From assembly GCA_028455995.1 (NCBI GenBank), contig JABELC010000003.1:3658001-3722000 (forward strand): a stretch of DNA of 64,000 nucleotides, given 5' to 3'. Below the pieces are notes generated by a model, which saw nothing but the letters and a program-made list of their open reading frames with translations, ran no database searches and was not told the origin of the DNA. The position numbers and the translations under genes were made by a program. This DNA is from Scleromitrula shiraiana. Taxonomy: Eukaryota > Ascomycota > Leotiomycetes > Helotiales > Sclerotiniaceae. Within the stretch, counting starts at the first letter, position 1. Every line of letters begins with the position of its first letter. This document shows, one piece after another, positions 34,368-46,256 of the stretch.

Positions 34368-35015
34368 CTAGTGAGCAGTCATAGCGGTCTTTTCACCGTT
34401 GACCATGAAATCTTCAGGAGTCTCAGCATTAGAAAGACCAAGTCTCTCATGAATGCTCTGCATTCCCGCCCTATCGGCAGCAGCAATACTATCAATACTA
34501 CCCCCAAAATAAACATCCAACTCCTCTAATGTCTTATCCTTAGTTTCGGGGAAGAATTTCCAGATAAAGAAACCACCTTCAGCGCTGAAAACAGTAAAGA
34601 AGATATAAGTACCAAATCTCATACTGTTAAGCATGTCTTTGGTAGTCAAACCAATGATGAAGTTGAACATCCAGTCGGTGGATGCTACTAGGGAGACACC
34701 ACGAGATTGGACACTGACGGGGAAGAGTTCTTGTGCGAGAAGCCAGGTTACAGGACCCCAGGAGTAGGCGAAATTGACGGCGAAGAGCCAGATGAATACG
34801 ATGGCGACCCATCCTTGGCCAACGGCGAGACCTTCGTTGAGGTTCCATTGATCTTCATATGTTTCTTCGACGGCTGCGACGACGATTTGGCAAATACACA
34901 TTCCTATGTAAGGTTAGTTTTTGTTACGATACACGATGTTCATGATGAGAAATGTTTACCAATAGCTCCTACAATGAGGAAAGTCTTACGACCAAACTTG
35001 TCGAGATACAATACT
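34368..35015 (-). pseudogene. 5'-truncated MFS sugar transporter (C-terminal third only)
   Basis: Two exon pieces: 35015-34960 (VLYLDKFGRKTFLIVGAI) joined across a 56-bp intron to 34903-34368. It reads like the sugar-porter family from the end of TM8 on: a DKFGRK loop, MCICQIVVAAV, WVAIVFIWLFAVNFAYSWG, the PVTWLLAQELFP region, RGVSLVASTDWMFNF, then PETKDKTLEELDVYFGG and a cytosolic tail ending EKTAMTAH. About 330 N-terminal residues (TM1-7, PESPR motif) are absent: upstream of 35015 the DNA becomes AT-rich with no further matching frame. The remaining frame is undamaged, so truncation may be recent. A distant upstream exon behind a very long intron is possible but not seen. Confidence 0.8.
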
Positions 35016-36388
35016 TTTCCTTGTTTACAAAAGTTATCCTCAAGTTTATTATAAGCATATATCTTGCTTTCGAAATATTAATGTTGGTTGGATCTGGGGA
35101 AAAAAATGTGGAGATACATAAAGGAATGATCTTTCCTGTCATGCAAGAGCAAAATTGGGAAAAATGTGAGTTTCTGTCTCGCATTCAGATAAGAAATTTT
35201 GTTTTGGAATTCACAATGTTTATGTAAATATGAGATAGATCTCAAAGATTTTAGTTTCCAAAGCACTCACGTACAGAGAATTTGAACTACGATCTCAATC
35301 GCCATGTAGCTTTTCTTGTCAAACTGTCAAGCACCTATCACTACACCGACAAGTGTCATATTATTGATAATCTACTTTGACTCAATCACTTTACGTCGTC
35401 TGATGACTTGGACAAAGACGATGAAGCAATAAAGCATTCAACAACACAAAGCCAACTTTGGTGCAAGATATTTTCTCACAATTGGAAACATGGTCATGAC
35501 GACTGCAGCAAGTGAAAGTTTCCCTTCAATTTCCGATGGGGTTTGGTCTTTTTGATTTTAGATAGATCCCGCTTCCTGGCTTCCCCGTCCTCCGTTGTGG
35601 TTTGGGCGAAAAACTTAATCTCTAAGCATCCTCATCCTCATAACTCTGCCCCTTCTACTTCTGCCAGACAGCACCAAACCTTTCATTTACTTCACGTCAA
35701 TGATTAGCAAGTCTGGCCTATCTGGGAGCTTGTTCAACACAATAAACGTTCTAAGAGTAGATAATTCATCTTACCCCTGATTTAACCTAGACCTACCAAT
35801 CTTGGCAATGTCGATTATCGAGAAGAAGAAACATTGAAAGCTTCCGTGCCGTAAACTTGTCAATGGCATTTTATCTGGCACAACAAATGTCAAGAGCATA
35901 CTACACACATTTGTAATCATACTGTCTGTAACTAGCGTCATAATTTACTATTAATGTAGCATGAATGTTGCTATCACTGGAACCGAATTCCAAGTTATAT
36001 CGAAAAAGGGAGAATAACTTGACATAACCATTTAAACACCATGGCTCACAGATGATGGTATAAACCGCACTGAGGTGCTGGAAAAGAGGAAGTTTCTTAT
36101 AAAAATCCTTTATAATTAGTATCTACGAATGGGTATTACGTACATATAGTGTGTATGTATATATATACCCTTCATCCATCTATCACCTACATATATCAAC
36201 GATGCACCTCTCTCGACCCTTTCCCATCCCATCCCATCCCGTTCATACTACCCAATACCCATCCTAGAGTCACACACAGACCAGACTCGGACCAGACCAG
36301 ACTAGATATTAATATCCCATCCCATCCCATCCCATCCCATCCCACTATGCTACATTCAAGATCTACATTTTATATTTTATTCTTAATA
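35016..36388. other. gene-free AT-rich region
   Basis: Sits where the missing 5' half of the sugar transporter would be expected. No transporter frame, no transposase, no terminal repeats. Short CATCC runs occur near 36225 and 36320. Confidence 0.5.
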
Positions 36389-36583
36389 ATTATATATTTA
36401 TTATTATATATTTATTATTATATATTTATTATTATATATTTATTATTATATATTTATTATTATATATTTATTATTATATATTTATTATTATATATTTATT
36501 ATTATATATTTATTATTATATATTTATTATTATATATTTATTATTATATATTTATTATTATATATTTATTATTATATATTTAC
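36389..36583. repeat. 14-bp AT minisatellite
   Basis: About 14 near-perfect copies of a 14-bp unit, TATTATTATATATT, spanning 195 bp. Pure A/T, so likely hypervariable and prone to slippage. Confidence 0.93.
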
Positions 36584-36834
36584 TATTGAAATATTCAAAT
36601 AGCTACTAGTAATATATTATCGCTAAGTCTAATCTCATTAGATATATTTGTATTTGTTTTTTTTTTGGAAAGGGGGGGGAGAGATGGAGATGGAGATGAA
36701 GATGGAGATGGAAAGGAGGTGGAAAGGAGATGGAAAGGAAGATTAATATTAATATTAATATAATGCTGGTTTAGTTGGGTGTTGTGTATTTATGTATGTA
36801 TGTCTGTTTATATATCTATCTGTATAACATATAT

Positions 36835-36883
36835 CCATCATCTACCATCTACCATCTACCATCTACCATCTACCATCTACCAT
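36835..36883. repeat. 7-bp microsatellite (CCATCTA)n
   Basis: Seven tandem copies of CCATCTA. Next to several further simple repeats up to 37080. Confidence 0.9.
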
Positions 36884-37231
36884 GATCCATGACCCATCTC
36901 ATTCATATTCATATCCATCTATATCTCCATCAATCCATCCACACATCTACACATCTACTCATCAAAAAACAAAATATATATACTAGTACGTATATATACA
37001 TTTATATACATTTATATACATATATATACATTTATACGCATATACATATACATATGTATATATATAGCCAAAGCCAGCCAGCCAGCCAGAACAACACCTC
37101 GCCTCTAACCCCACCCAACCCAACCCAACCGAAATAACGCAGCTAATGCGCACCGAATGAATCGATCAATCAATCGATCGATCGATCGATCCTCTAAATA
37201 TAAATGTAAATATAAATATACACCACCCATG

Positions 37232-37340
37232 TCATATCATATCATATCATATCATATCATATCATATCATATCATATCATATCATATCATATCATATCAT
37301 ATCATATCATATCACATCACACCACACCACACCACACCAC
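37232..37340. repeat. 5-bp microsatellite (TCATA)n grading into (CACAC)n
   Basis: About 16 copies of TCATA (37232-37313) followed by CACAC/ACCAC units. It ends 15 bp from the 3' end of the MFS gene, and a short ATCG tract lies at about 37170-37192. Confidence 0.92.
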
Positions 37341-37355
37341 CCCACAAGCCCACCT

Positions 37356-39555
37356 CTAACCCATCTTCCCCACCCCCTCTCCACCCCCACTTCCACCCCC
37401 CTCCAAATCCCCCGCACCCGCCTTCTCCCTCTCCAACCTCTGCAACCTCTCCAACCTCACCCTCTCCTGTTCCCTCAGTCCCACCTTCGTAACCTCATGT
37501 TCTTTACTCAGCACCTGTTTGCCGACTAGGAAACTGGTTGCTAGGCCTAGGGCGGCGAATGCTACGTACATTATCCACTGTTTGTTTGTTGTGTTAGTGT
37601 TGGTATTGGTATTGATATTGGTATTAATTAGTGAGATGGGATGGGATAGGAGGGAGAGAAATGAAAGGGTAAAGAAATGAAAGGATAAACAAAAGGTAGA
37701 AACAGAAAACAACATACCATAATCCTCAAACTCGCGCCAAAAGCCTCCCTAGCAACGACCCTCTGACTCTCCGGCAAAACCGCCACAATCCCCACACTAG
37801 CCCCCGCACTCCCGCCGCTCAATTGATCCGCCAGCCCCTTGCCCAGCGCGCTCTCCAACCTCCCATGTCTCTTTTGCATTTCATTTTGGAAGACCACGCT
37901 GCCGACCACCACGCTAATACTCGCGCTGATATTTCTCGTGAAGCCGAACGTCGATGTCGCCGTCGCGATGTCTGATTTCTTGACCAGGGTTTGCAGAGCG
38001 AGGAGAGGGGATTGGAAGTTTGGACCTACGCCGATACCGGCGATGATTTGGTAGAGGATGATTTTGGACCAGGTGCGTTGGAGGGGGAGATTGATGAAGA
38101 GGCCGAATCCGAGCGTCATGATTGCCATTCCGAAGTAAATTGGTGGGAGGTATTTGCCGGTTTTCTTGATGAATATACCGGTTGAGGCGGAGGTTAGAGA
38201 GAGGGATGTGACGAATGGGAGGAGATATACACCTGAGAGGAGGGGTGTAGCGCCTAGGACTGCTTGGAAGTAGAGGGGGAGATAATAAGAAGCGGAGATG
38301 AAGCAGAAACCGTGACAGAAACAGACGCCTAGAGCGGCGACATTAGAACCATGTTTGAAGATTCGGAGAGGGATGACGGGGTATTTGGCGAATTTCCATT
38401 CGGCGATGATGAAGAGGGCGGCGATTAGAATTCCGAATACTATGAGGCAGATCACGGTTGCTGATGACCAGGGATATGTAACACCGCCGAATTCGAGTCC
38501 GAGGAGTACCATTAATGTACCACCTACGATTAATAAACTTCCTAGCCAATCAACTGCTTTTAATCCTTCCCATACAGGTGTTCTTGGATTTTCGAGATGA
38601 AGGAAGAAGAATAATGCGATTGATACTAATCCTGTGATTGGTACTATTCATAAATTGTTAGTATATCATCACTTTGACTTTGGACGGAAAAGGAAAAGCA
38701 AAAACGTGTCTTACAATTGATATAAAAACACCATCTCCAAGTAGCTTTTTCGGTAAACACACCCCCTAACAAAGGACCAATAGCACTAGCAAAAGCCCAA
38801 GTCATACTAACCAAACCAAAATAAGCACCTCTCTTCCTCATACTAAACAAATCACTAATACAAATATTAACCAATATAAGCAACCCACCACCACCAATGC
38901 CTTGAATAGCACGAGCAACAATCAACATAGCAATGCTCGTACTAACAGCGGCCAACAAACTCCCAATAAAAAATATCCCAGCCGCTATCAAAAGAATTGG
39001 TTTTCGTCCCCAGATATCGGAAAATTTCCCCCATATAGGCGTCGATGCTGCATTGGCTAGGAGATACGCAGATCCTATCCATGTATATCCCGCGTTACTA
39101 TGAAAATGCTCGGAGATGGTTGGGAGAGCGGTGGTAATGATGGATATATCTAACGCAGCCAGTAATACGGATGCGCAAAGACTAACCATTATAATAGTGG
39201 TTTGAAGACCTGTGCGCGAGGCTTCAGGAGCTTGATCTGAGGGAACTGGTGGAGTTGTTGAATCGGTAACGGCGGTAGGAGGATTTGTATCTGATGTGAT
39301 GGGTTGAACATTTTCATTGGAACTATTTATTGATTTCGTTGTGCTGGGTTCTTTTTCTGATTCTATCTCTCCGGAGTTTGGTATCGTTTCTCCTTTGGAA
39401 CTTATTATTGTTGAGGCACGAGATGTGGTTGCGGTGGGTTGATTATTATGATTATTATTATGGTGATGTTCTGTTTGACCTTCGATTGTGGATCCTAATC
39501 CTGCTTCTGTTCCTGCTGCTACTTGCATTTCTTGATCTTCTGTAATATTTATCAT
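37356..39555 (-). CDS. MFS multidrug-type exporter, DHA2 (14-TM) family
   Basis: Plasma-membrane proton antiporter for small molecules or drugs. Exons 39555-38715, 38643-37718 and 37577-37356 encode 662 residues. A hydrophilic N-terminus of about 115 residues (His/Asn and Thr/Ser/Pro-rich) precedes 14 predicted membrane spans. Motifs: ALDISIITTALPTI in TM1, GKFSDIWGRKPILL (motif A) after TM2, RAIQGIGGGGLLIL (motif B, TM4), and GPLLGGVF in TM5 (motif C), all typical of DHA2. The C-terminal tail is charged and Gly-rich (GAGDLEGGGSGGGEGVGKMG). The family includes many exporters of azoles, pigments and self-made metabolites; the cargo here cannot be told. No biosynthetic gene adjoins it. Both flanks are packed with microsatellites. 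Confidence 0.93.
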
Positions 39556-40033
39556 CTTTATCGTTTGATTTATTGATTGTTGATATGTTTCGTTTGTGTA
39601 TATGAGTAGTAAATTGGTCGATTGATTGACCGATATATCTATTATTATCCTCTTTGCATAGCTAAATTATATATACCAGGTGGCGCGAGATTGACTATAT
39701 GAAGTTTGTTCGTTGTCAGGGTAGAAAGGAAGGCTGAATGTAAATGTAAGTAAGGAAGGAAGGAAATGAAGATGGATAATCAATCAACTACCAAATTATG
39801 AAATGTCAGTCAAAGTCCAAGGGAAAGGTGAAGAAAGGATTGAAATATGTAGAAAGAAGAAAAAAGAAGAAATGATAAAATAGAGAAAAGAAGATATAAT
39901 AATATAATAAATAAACGCCGTAATGTACGAGAAGTGGAGAGAAAGAATATATATAAATGCTTAGCTTAGGTAGAGGATGGAGAGGTGGTCCAGGTCCACC
40001 TTAGGTTAGGATAGGTTAGCTTCTAGAAGGTCT

Positions 40034-40107
40034 ATACTATCAATACTACAGTATCAATACTATCAATATTATCAATACTATCAATATTATCAATACTATC
40101 AATACTA
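40034..40107. repeat. 9-bp microsatellite (AYTATCAAT)n
   Basis: About eight copies of ACTATCAAT alternating with ATTATCAAT. Confidence 0.9.
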
Positions 40108-40551
40108 GGTAAAAAAAATAAAAAAATAAAAAATAAAAATAAAAATATATAAATTATTTCCCTATAAGCTTTCTCCTTCCCTTCCATACAATAAATACTC
40201 CATCCATCCATCCATCCATCCACTGGTAATTAATCTAAACACCATAAATTTCCCCTCTACCTTCAAGTTATGGTGATAAAGAAGAAGAAGGTAAGAAAAA
40301 GGCGGCTCTACTCCGAGTAAACTTTTTGCTTGCTTACTTGCTTACTTGCAGTTCGCGATTTCGGCCTTCGGACTTTCACTAAATTCGATATGTATCTGTA
40401 AGCTTGCCGGATGGGTTAGGGCGCGGCCTTTTTTGTATATGGAAATCCGACGTGAGTCTTTGCGGTGTATGAGTTTTATAGTAAGATGGGATGGGATATT
40501 GAGGTTGGTCTTCATGATGAAAAGGCTTTGAGGGGGGCTGAAAGAGAATGC

Positions 40552-40623
40552 GATGATCATGATTATGACGATGATTATGACGATGATTATGACGATGATT
40601 ATGACGATAATAATAATAATAAT
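40552..40623. repeat. 12-bp microsatellite (GATGATTATGAC)n and (AAT)n
   Basis: About four and a half copies of a 12-bp unit and then AAT repeats. It would encode Asp/Tyr runs if translated, but no gene contains it. Confidence 0.9.
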
Positions 40624-41120
40624 GCTAGTATGTACTTCCGTATAACATTTAATTCTTTAATCAATTAGATATTCCAACCTTCATTTATCTAAACATCTTC
40701 GGTTCCGAGAAATCGGGTGCTATAGATTATCTCATCCTCAAACCCTTAACTCAACCCCACTTACATAAATTTTTGATCACTGGCAATAATAATCGAGTCT
40801 TCCAAGTTAATTTTTATAAAATTGAATTATTATTTCAATTAAAAAAAAATCATTTTTGTATTAAAATATCAATAATTTTTTTTATATTATTGCTAGTAGT
40901 AGTATAATATTCCAAATTATTATTTAATTCAACTCCTAAGGACTCGGATCTAAGGATGAGATAACTTGAAGCTGTAAATAGAATATAACCATCAATCACT
41001 AACTGATTTTTCGGTCCCGAATCCCGGGCCTGTGTGTGTGTGTGTAACATAACCAATTACTAGTATTTACTACCGAACCGTAACACCAAGACGACAAAAA
41101 CATTCAAGTTCGTATCGAGC

Positions 41121-41202
41121 AATCCCAATCCCAATCCCAATCATAATCATAATCATAATCATAATCATAATCATAATCATAATCATAATCATAATCATAA
41201 TA
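41121..41202. repeat. 6-bp microsatellites (AATCCC)n then (AATCAT)n
   Basis: Three copies of AATCCC followed by about 11 copies of AATCAT. The shift in unit suggests that one arose from the other by point change and expansion. Confidence 0.9.
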
Positions 41203-42306
41203 AATAACAGCCCACTGCCATCCGAAACTTCGATTAAGTAATAATTTCAAGTGATAAGTTATAAATAGCATCCTAGTACTACTAGTATATATAACTTACA
41301 TGTACTAGGTAATACTTTCATAGATATCATTACGTTCAACTTGAAGTTACTACGACGTTGAAGAATTATTTTATTTATAATGATGAGTAATAATTAAATA
41401 TTCAAGTTGAATAATATCAACGTTAAGTTAAGTTAAGTTAAGTTAAGTAAATCAAAAGGTCAATTTGTCAGTGAGCGTTTTCCTTCCCCACTGACACTAA
41501 ATTTATCAATTAAACTTTTATATATAAATAAGCCTTTTAAAAGGTGGATTGAATAGACGGAAGAAATCTTCCTTTTTCGTATTACTGTGCTGTATTGTAC
41601 TGTACTACAGAATTTCGATTTTTTATTTTATTATTATTATTTTTTTAAAAAAGGAGAAGTGAACTGCAAATGAAAATGTTGAAAACCATCTATTTGCTTG
41701 AATATTTTATTTCTAATGGTTGTGAATTTAGATCTGGATCTGGATTCCCATTTGAATGGGAAGTGCAGGATATACTATGTACTAGTTATATAGTATCCTG
41801 GATAAATGAATATTATATATTTATTAGTATTATTTATCGATGAACTTGTATGCTCGTTATTTCGGTATCATATCCCATCTCATCCCATCCTACACAGATA
41901 TTACCCATTTCGCCTTATTCTTTTCCTTTCCTTTTATCTATGTTATCTCATGCTGGAAATATTACCATTTTATCCCATTTTATCCTATCCCATCCCATCC
42001 CAAATTCTTACCAAGTCCTCCTTTTTTAGAATGAACAAGTTAATCAACCTCAGCCTCCTAATGACACCAAGAGCAGTTAACTCATCTCTTTTAAGTTCCT
42101 ACTCTATGCCATCAGCACTTCCAATCTATCCTCTTCTATTCTCTCTATCCCTTCCCTTCCCTTCACTTCCCTTCCCTTCACTTCCCTTCTTCCTTCCACT
42201 GTATTCGTGATCTCTCATTCTAAGAAAAGCATATAGATATCTCCGACATCCCATTGAATTGGTACTAATAGCAAAGCAGCCAAATCTCATTCATATTGAT
42301 TCCAAT

Positions 42307-44057
42307 CTATCTCATCAACCCATCGCCATCGCCATCACCATCGCCATCGCCATCCCGATCCTTCTCCCTGCCCTCCACCCAAACCCCCAACCCCCAAAAA
42401 ACCCAATCCTCCACCCCCCTCAACCCCAACAAAACCCGCTCCCCCCACCACGCCGCCCCCACAACAGCAACCCCCGCAGCCGCATCCAGTATAAAGTGAT
42501 TCGCCGTCGCCACAATCGCAACGAGTATGATCGTCGGATAGAGAGTTCCTATTATTATGGCGAGGACTCGTTTCTTGGATATCGATGTTGATGTGGGAGA
42601 TTTTGAGTGCGGGGGGGAGGAGAGGGAGGATAGAGAGGAGGGGGAGGATAGAGAGGAGGTGGGTAAAGGGATGGTCATGATAGTGAGACCGATAAGAAGG
42701 GAGTAGCCGAAATGAAGGGAAGGCATCGCGGCGAATTTATTCGTGAAGCGGTTGGTGGTCCATACTGAGTGGGAGGTTTGAGAGGTGTGGATGGTGTCTA
42801 TGAAACTATATTTTGGGGGAAGGGAGATTGAGATTAGCTTTTTGTGCGTTGTGAGGATTGGAAAATTGTGGGTTTGATCATTTGGAATTGTGTTTGTAAG
42901 GAGTTAGGATAGGAGGAGGTGGTGTAAAGGGGAGGGAAGGAGAACGGGAAGAAAGAAAGAAAGAAAAGAAAAGGAAAAAGAAAACATACCCAAATCCCCT
43001 CGCTCTAACCCCCATCTCCGAATCCGAAGTATCACTCCCCAACAACCGCGGTGGCATACAAGGCCACACGGTAAAAATAACAAAAGCGATCAAATTACAC
43101 AACGCCATGGTCCTCCTCCTCTTCTCATATAATTCCGGTCCTCTCAAATTGTTCTCTTTTCTCTTCCCATCTCTTTCATTCCTCTCCCTTTTCTCCACAT
43201 CGCGTCCATCAGCGCCGTCTTCAAAATCCCCCCTCTCCTGTCCAGAATGCGTGAACCAGAATAACCACGCTAGAAATCCTACACTACCTGGAATATGCAC
43301 GAATGCATAGATCCAATTAACAATGCCTAATAAGCATGGCCTCTCTAAGAAGAACTTCTGCACTTCTAATTCGATGAAAATATGGAAGTATTGTTCTAGG
43401 GAGATTATTTGCAATGCGTGTTTTTCAGCGACGAGAATCGTATCGTGTGTTTGTAGCTTCAACGTTGTGACTGCGCGGGCGAGTTGATATATCTATTTTC
43501 GAAAGAGAAGGGAATCGATTCAGTCAGTTAAGATTGTTGCTGACTTCTTCACCTCTCAATAGACTCGAGTAAACAATCGAAATAAAAAATAAAAAATCAA
43601 AAATAAATATACGCACCCAATAGATCAACCCCCAATACCAACATTCCAGCAAGAACGGAAAACGTCTCAAAATCCTGCTTAGAAAACTCCCTCTATAACG
43701 TCTCGTATTCGGCGTTCTAATCGTGGTTTTCCAGCGGTACAATGCGAGTTCTCGGTGGCGCCAGGGAGATTCTTGGGTTGGTAGTAACGAGGGGGATGTT
43801 GATCTTGGGGATTCGATGTCGATATCAATATCAAGGTCATGGTTGAAATCTTGCTCTATATCTGTAATGAGATTTTTATATTCGTGATGAGATTTTATAT
43901 CTTGGTGCGGGAATGAGGAAGGGCGTTTGGAGCGGGCATGTTGGTGTGTATATTTGTGATGATGGATGGAGGGGGCATGAGATCGATTTATCCATGTTCC
44001 ACCGACTAGCAGAATGATCACTACGAGGGGTTCTGCTATGGTTCCGATTCCTCCCAT
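42307..44057 (-). CDS. PAP2-superfamily membrane phosphatase-like protein
   Basis: Exons 44057-43617, 43492-42990 and 42805-42307 give 480 residues. An N-terminal membrane span (EPLVVIILLVGGTWI) is followed by a hydrophilic stretch with an Asp/Ile-rich run (DLDIDIDIESPRS). Several spans follow with LVAEKHALQIISLEQYFHIF, a feature of inositol-phosphotransferase/PAP2-like fungal proteins. Catalytic-type motifs are PPRLL near residue 300, PSLHFGYSLLIG near 345 (PAP2 domain 2, Ser and His), and ANHFILDAAAG near 425 (domain 3, His and Asp). The C-terminus is a simple-sequence Asp-Gly run coded by a microsatellite (42320-42355). Fungal members are lipid phosphate phosphatases or sphingolipid head-group transferases; the exact reaction is unknown. 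Frame is kept at both introns. Confidence 0.88.
42320..42355. repeat. 6-bp coding microsatellite (CGCCAT)n
   Basis: Encodes a GDGDGDGDGDG run on the minus strand at the very end of the PAP2-like protein, ahead of LMR and the stop. Copy number changes would keep frame because the unit is 6 bp. Confidence 0.85.
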
Positions 44058-45864
44058 CGTATCTATGTCTGGGAGAGGAATATGGAGAGTATAATATAGG
44101 GATAGAGAAATGTCACTGGAAATTTTTAAGTGGTGGTGGACGGAGATTTAAATCGCAATGGCTTTTTCATGTGGTGGGGGTGGAGTTTATCTTTTTGTTT
44201 GTAAGTGTAAGAAATCTGTCGGTCGGTAGATAGCTAGATATGTAGCTGCATGGGTATCTCACGTAATGCCGGTACTCTGCAGTGGTACGGAATGAGGATA
44301 TAAATGTTGGCAGCAGAGATCGTTAGTATCTCATTTTGTTTTTTTGTGAAGCCAAAACAGAATAGAAAATTGAGACTGGTATCAGCGTTATCACTGTAAA
44401 GAAAAAATGAAAAAAAAAAAAAAAAAAAAAAAAAACAACGACAAGAATATTTAAATCTCAACACTTGAGGAGAGACAGAACAAAAATGTGCTGTAGAAAA
44501 TTGGCTGATGGAGGGAGGTTTCAATACCCTATTAGGAAGAGATCTTAGAGGCAGGGTAGTATCCTAATGCAGTCCATCGAAAACACAATCTAAACGCCGT
44601 TATCCGATCCGAACGCATACACTAATGCATATTCCAGCATGAATGACATGATCGTGTGCCATCAACTTTATGTCAAACAAAAGTTTGTTCGCTATCTAAA
44701 CGCCTCCGAAATCCGAGATGCATGTTAGCCTTGTTGAGGACATGATGTAGCGAATCAAATCGCGATGAGCATATGCTCGTCGCATGTGATGATATGCGTC
44801 TGTATGATTTGGGAAGGAAGGAAGTGGTGAAGGTTGGTTTGCCAATAAGTAGCGAACACGAGGAGGTATTTGTTGATTACTAATGATTGGGGTAATCTCG
44901 ATGATACTAAATGTCGAATGGTACCTCCATCCTCCTATTTATGATAGGAAACAAAATATCAACTCAACTAATAAACAACAAACGTGCTTTCAAAAAGTTT
45001 GAGTATGTAAAAAAAATTTTAACTTACACAATATCTCCATGACATATCTCTCTCGGACTTGTCATCATCATGCATAAGAGTAAGCTAAATATTTATGCTT
45101 ATGTCACCCCCCGTCCCGCCAACCAAGACAACGCATGGCATGGCGTAACATCACGTTTTCTTCAATCGTGCCCAAGCCCCCGAAGTAAAAACCCGCCAGA
45201 TTTGTTGCACGTCTAAAAATGAGAGCGTGGCTTTCACGTTTTTACCATGATTACGAAATTGCGAATTTTCCTTCTTGCGATAAGCTACGCACTTCCCTCT
45301 AGCGAACGAGAAGAAATATCTCAGAATCCAAGACTTGCAACAAATGTCAGATATGCAAAATATCATATTAGATGATTACATGATGATATGATTGGATGCA
45401 AAGGAGAAAAAAGCTCGGAATATTCGGGAACTGCCGTTGCTTGCAGATGGAAGATGGGCAACAAATTATGTAGAATTGTGATGGGGAATTTGGGGGGATG
45501 GGCGGTGATTGGGTGGTTAAAGGGAGGGATGGAGTGGAAGGGGTGGAGTCTAACAATTGGTTGTTGGTGATGGGATTTGATTGGAGAGGGTTTATCTCTG
45601 TCATTCAATTTTGTCGCCTTTCTTATGCAAGGTGTAGGTTTTACGGACGGGGGTCAACGTTGGGAATCGTAATGGATGTCACGTTACGTAATTGATTGAG
45701 AATGTCACGAAGATCCTTGATCAAAAGGGGCGAACCCTCGGTTAATGAGCCCATCATAGAGAAGGAAAGATTCCATCTCGCACTTTGTATGTTTCATCCA
45801 AGGCTTTATCATCTGCTGATATATACTATGATAGCAGCGCTTGTGCCTTAATTCTTATATAACA
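44058..45864. other. intergenic region, about 1.8 kb
   Basis: Promoter side of the PAP2-like gene and upstream flank of tRNA-Gln. A 26-bp A run lies at 44410-44435. Overlapping small frames near 45370-45600 are shadows of each other. No gene is supported. Confidence 0.6.
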
Positions 45865-45936
45865 GGTTCTATGGTGTAATGGTCAGCACGTCGGATTCTG
45901 ATTCCGGAGATATTGGTTCGATTCCTATTAGAACCT
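45865..45936 (+). tRNA. tRNA-Gln (anticodon CTG), no intron
   Basis: Complete cloverleaf by eye: acceptor GGTTCTA with TAGAACC, D-arm TGTAATGGTCAGCA, anticodon stem TCGGA with TCCGG, loop TTCTGAT with CTG at 34-36, T-arm with GGTTCGATTCC. The D-loop and T-loop bases fit the consensus. About 72 nt. Confidence 0.95.
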
Positions 45937-46256
45937 TCTTGATTGAAGGTCCTTTCCAATGCTCAGTTAAATTCTGGGTTATAGAACAACATTTTTGATT
46001 TCGTCTAAGATTTTGCTTGGGCCAGATAGTTTTTGATGCTGTATTAATTTTGCTTTTCTAAGACAATGGTATTTATGTACCTGGTACCATATCGTGGTGC
46101 TTGAAACCAGCTCTATACTTGAACTTTAGTATTGGATATTTGATTTCCAAACCCCCACTGGGCTTTATAAACACTACTACATCCACCCATAATATCCACG
46201 ACCTGGTAAGTCAGTATACCACTTAGTCCTTAATCACTGAGTGCTATACTGGAATC
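45937..46256. other. short intergenic region
   Basis: Between tRNA-Gln and the acidic hypothetical gene. Includes T-rich DNA just after the tRNA (likely Pol III stop context is weak, TTCTTGATT) and no gene. Confidence 0.5.

Larger units (their letters stand above)
39556..42306. other. repeat-rich intergenic region, about 2.75 kb
   Basis: Holds several microsatellites (listed), an AAGTT tract near 41423, and TA-rich DNA. Possible frames are low-complexity products of these repeats. I see no gene. Confidence 0.65.

Noticed and set aside
36149..36589. 146-codon frame with repeated Ile/Tyr/Leu
   Set aside because: It is the translation of the AT minisatellite; no gene signals.
37157..37492. 111-codon frame with Ser/His/Ile repeats
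   Set aside because: It comes from the ATCG and TCATA arrays and the antisense of the MFS C-terminus.
36835..41202. Tandem repeats considered as CRISPR or telomeric arrays
   Set aside because: Units are 5-14 bp without spacers and do not match TTAGGG; they are microsatellites.
41806..42210. 134-codon frame of low complexity
   Set aside because: Pyrimidine-rich CATCCC/CTTCC repeats give Pro/Ser/Leu runs; no family and no splice support.
37356..44057. MFS transporter and PAP2-like gene as part of a biosynthetic cluster
   Set aside because: No polyketide synthase, peptide synthetase, terpene cyclase, P450 or pathway regulator lies near; the closest regulator is over 20 kb away.
45363..45608. 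Two overlapping minus-strand frames rich in Pro/His
   Set aside because: They are the same DNA read in two frames, opposite a third frame; no coding evidence.
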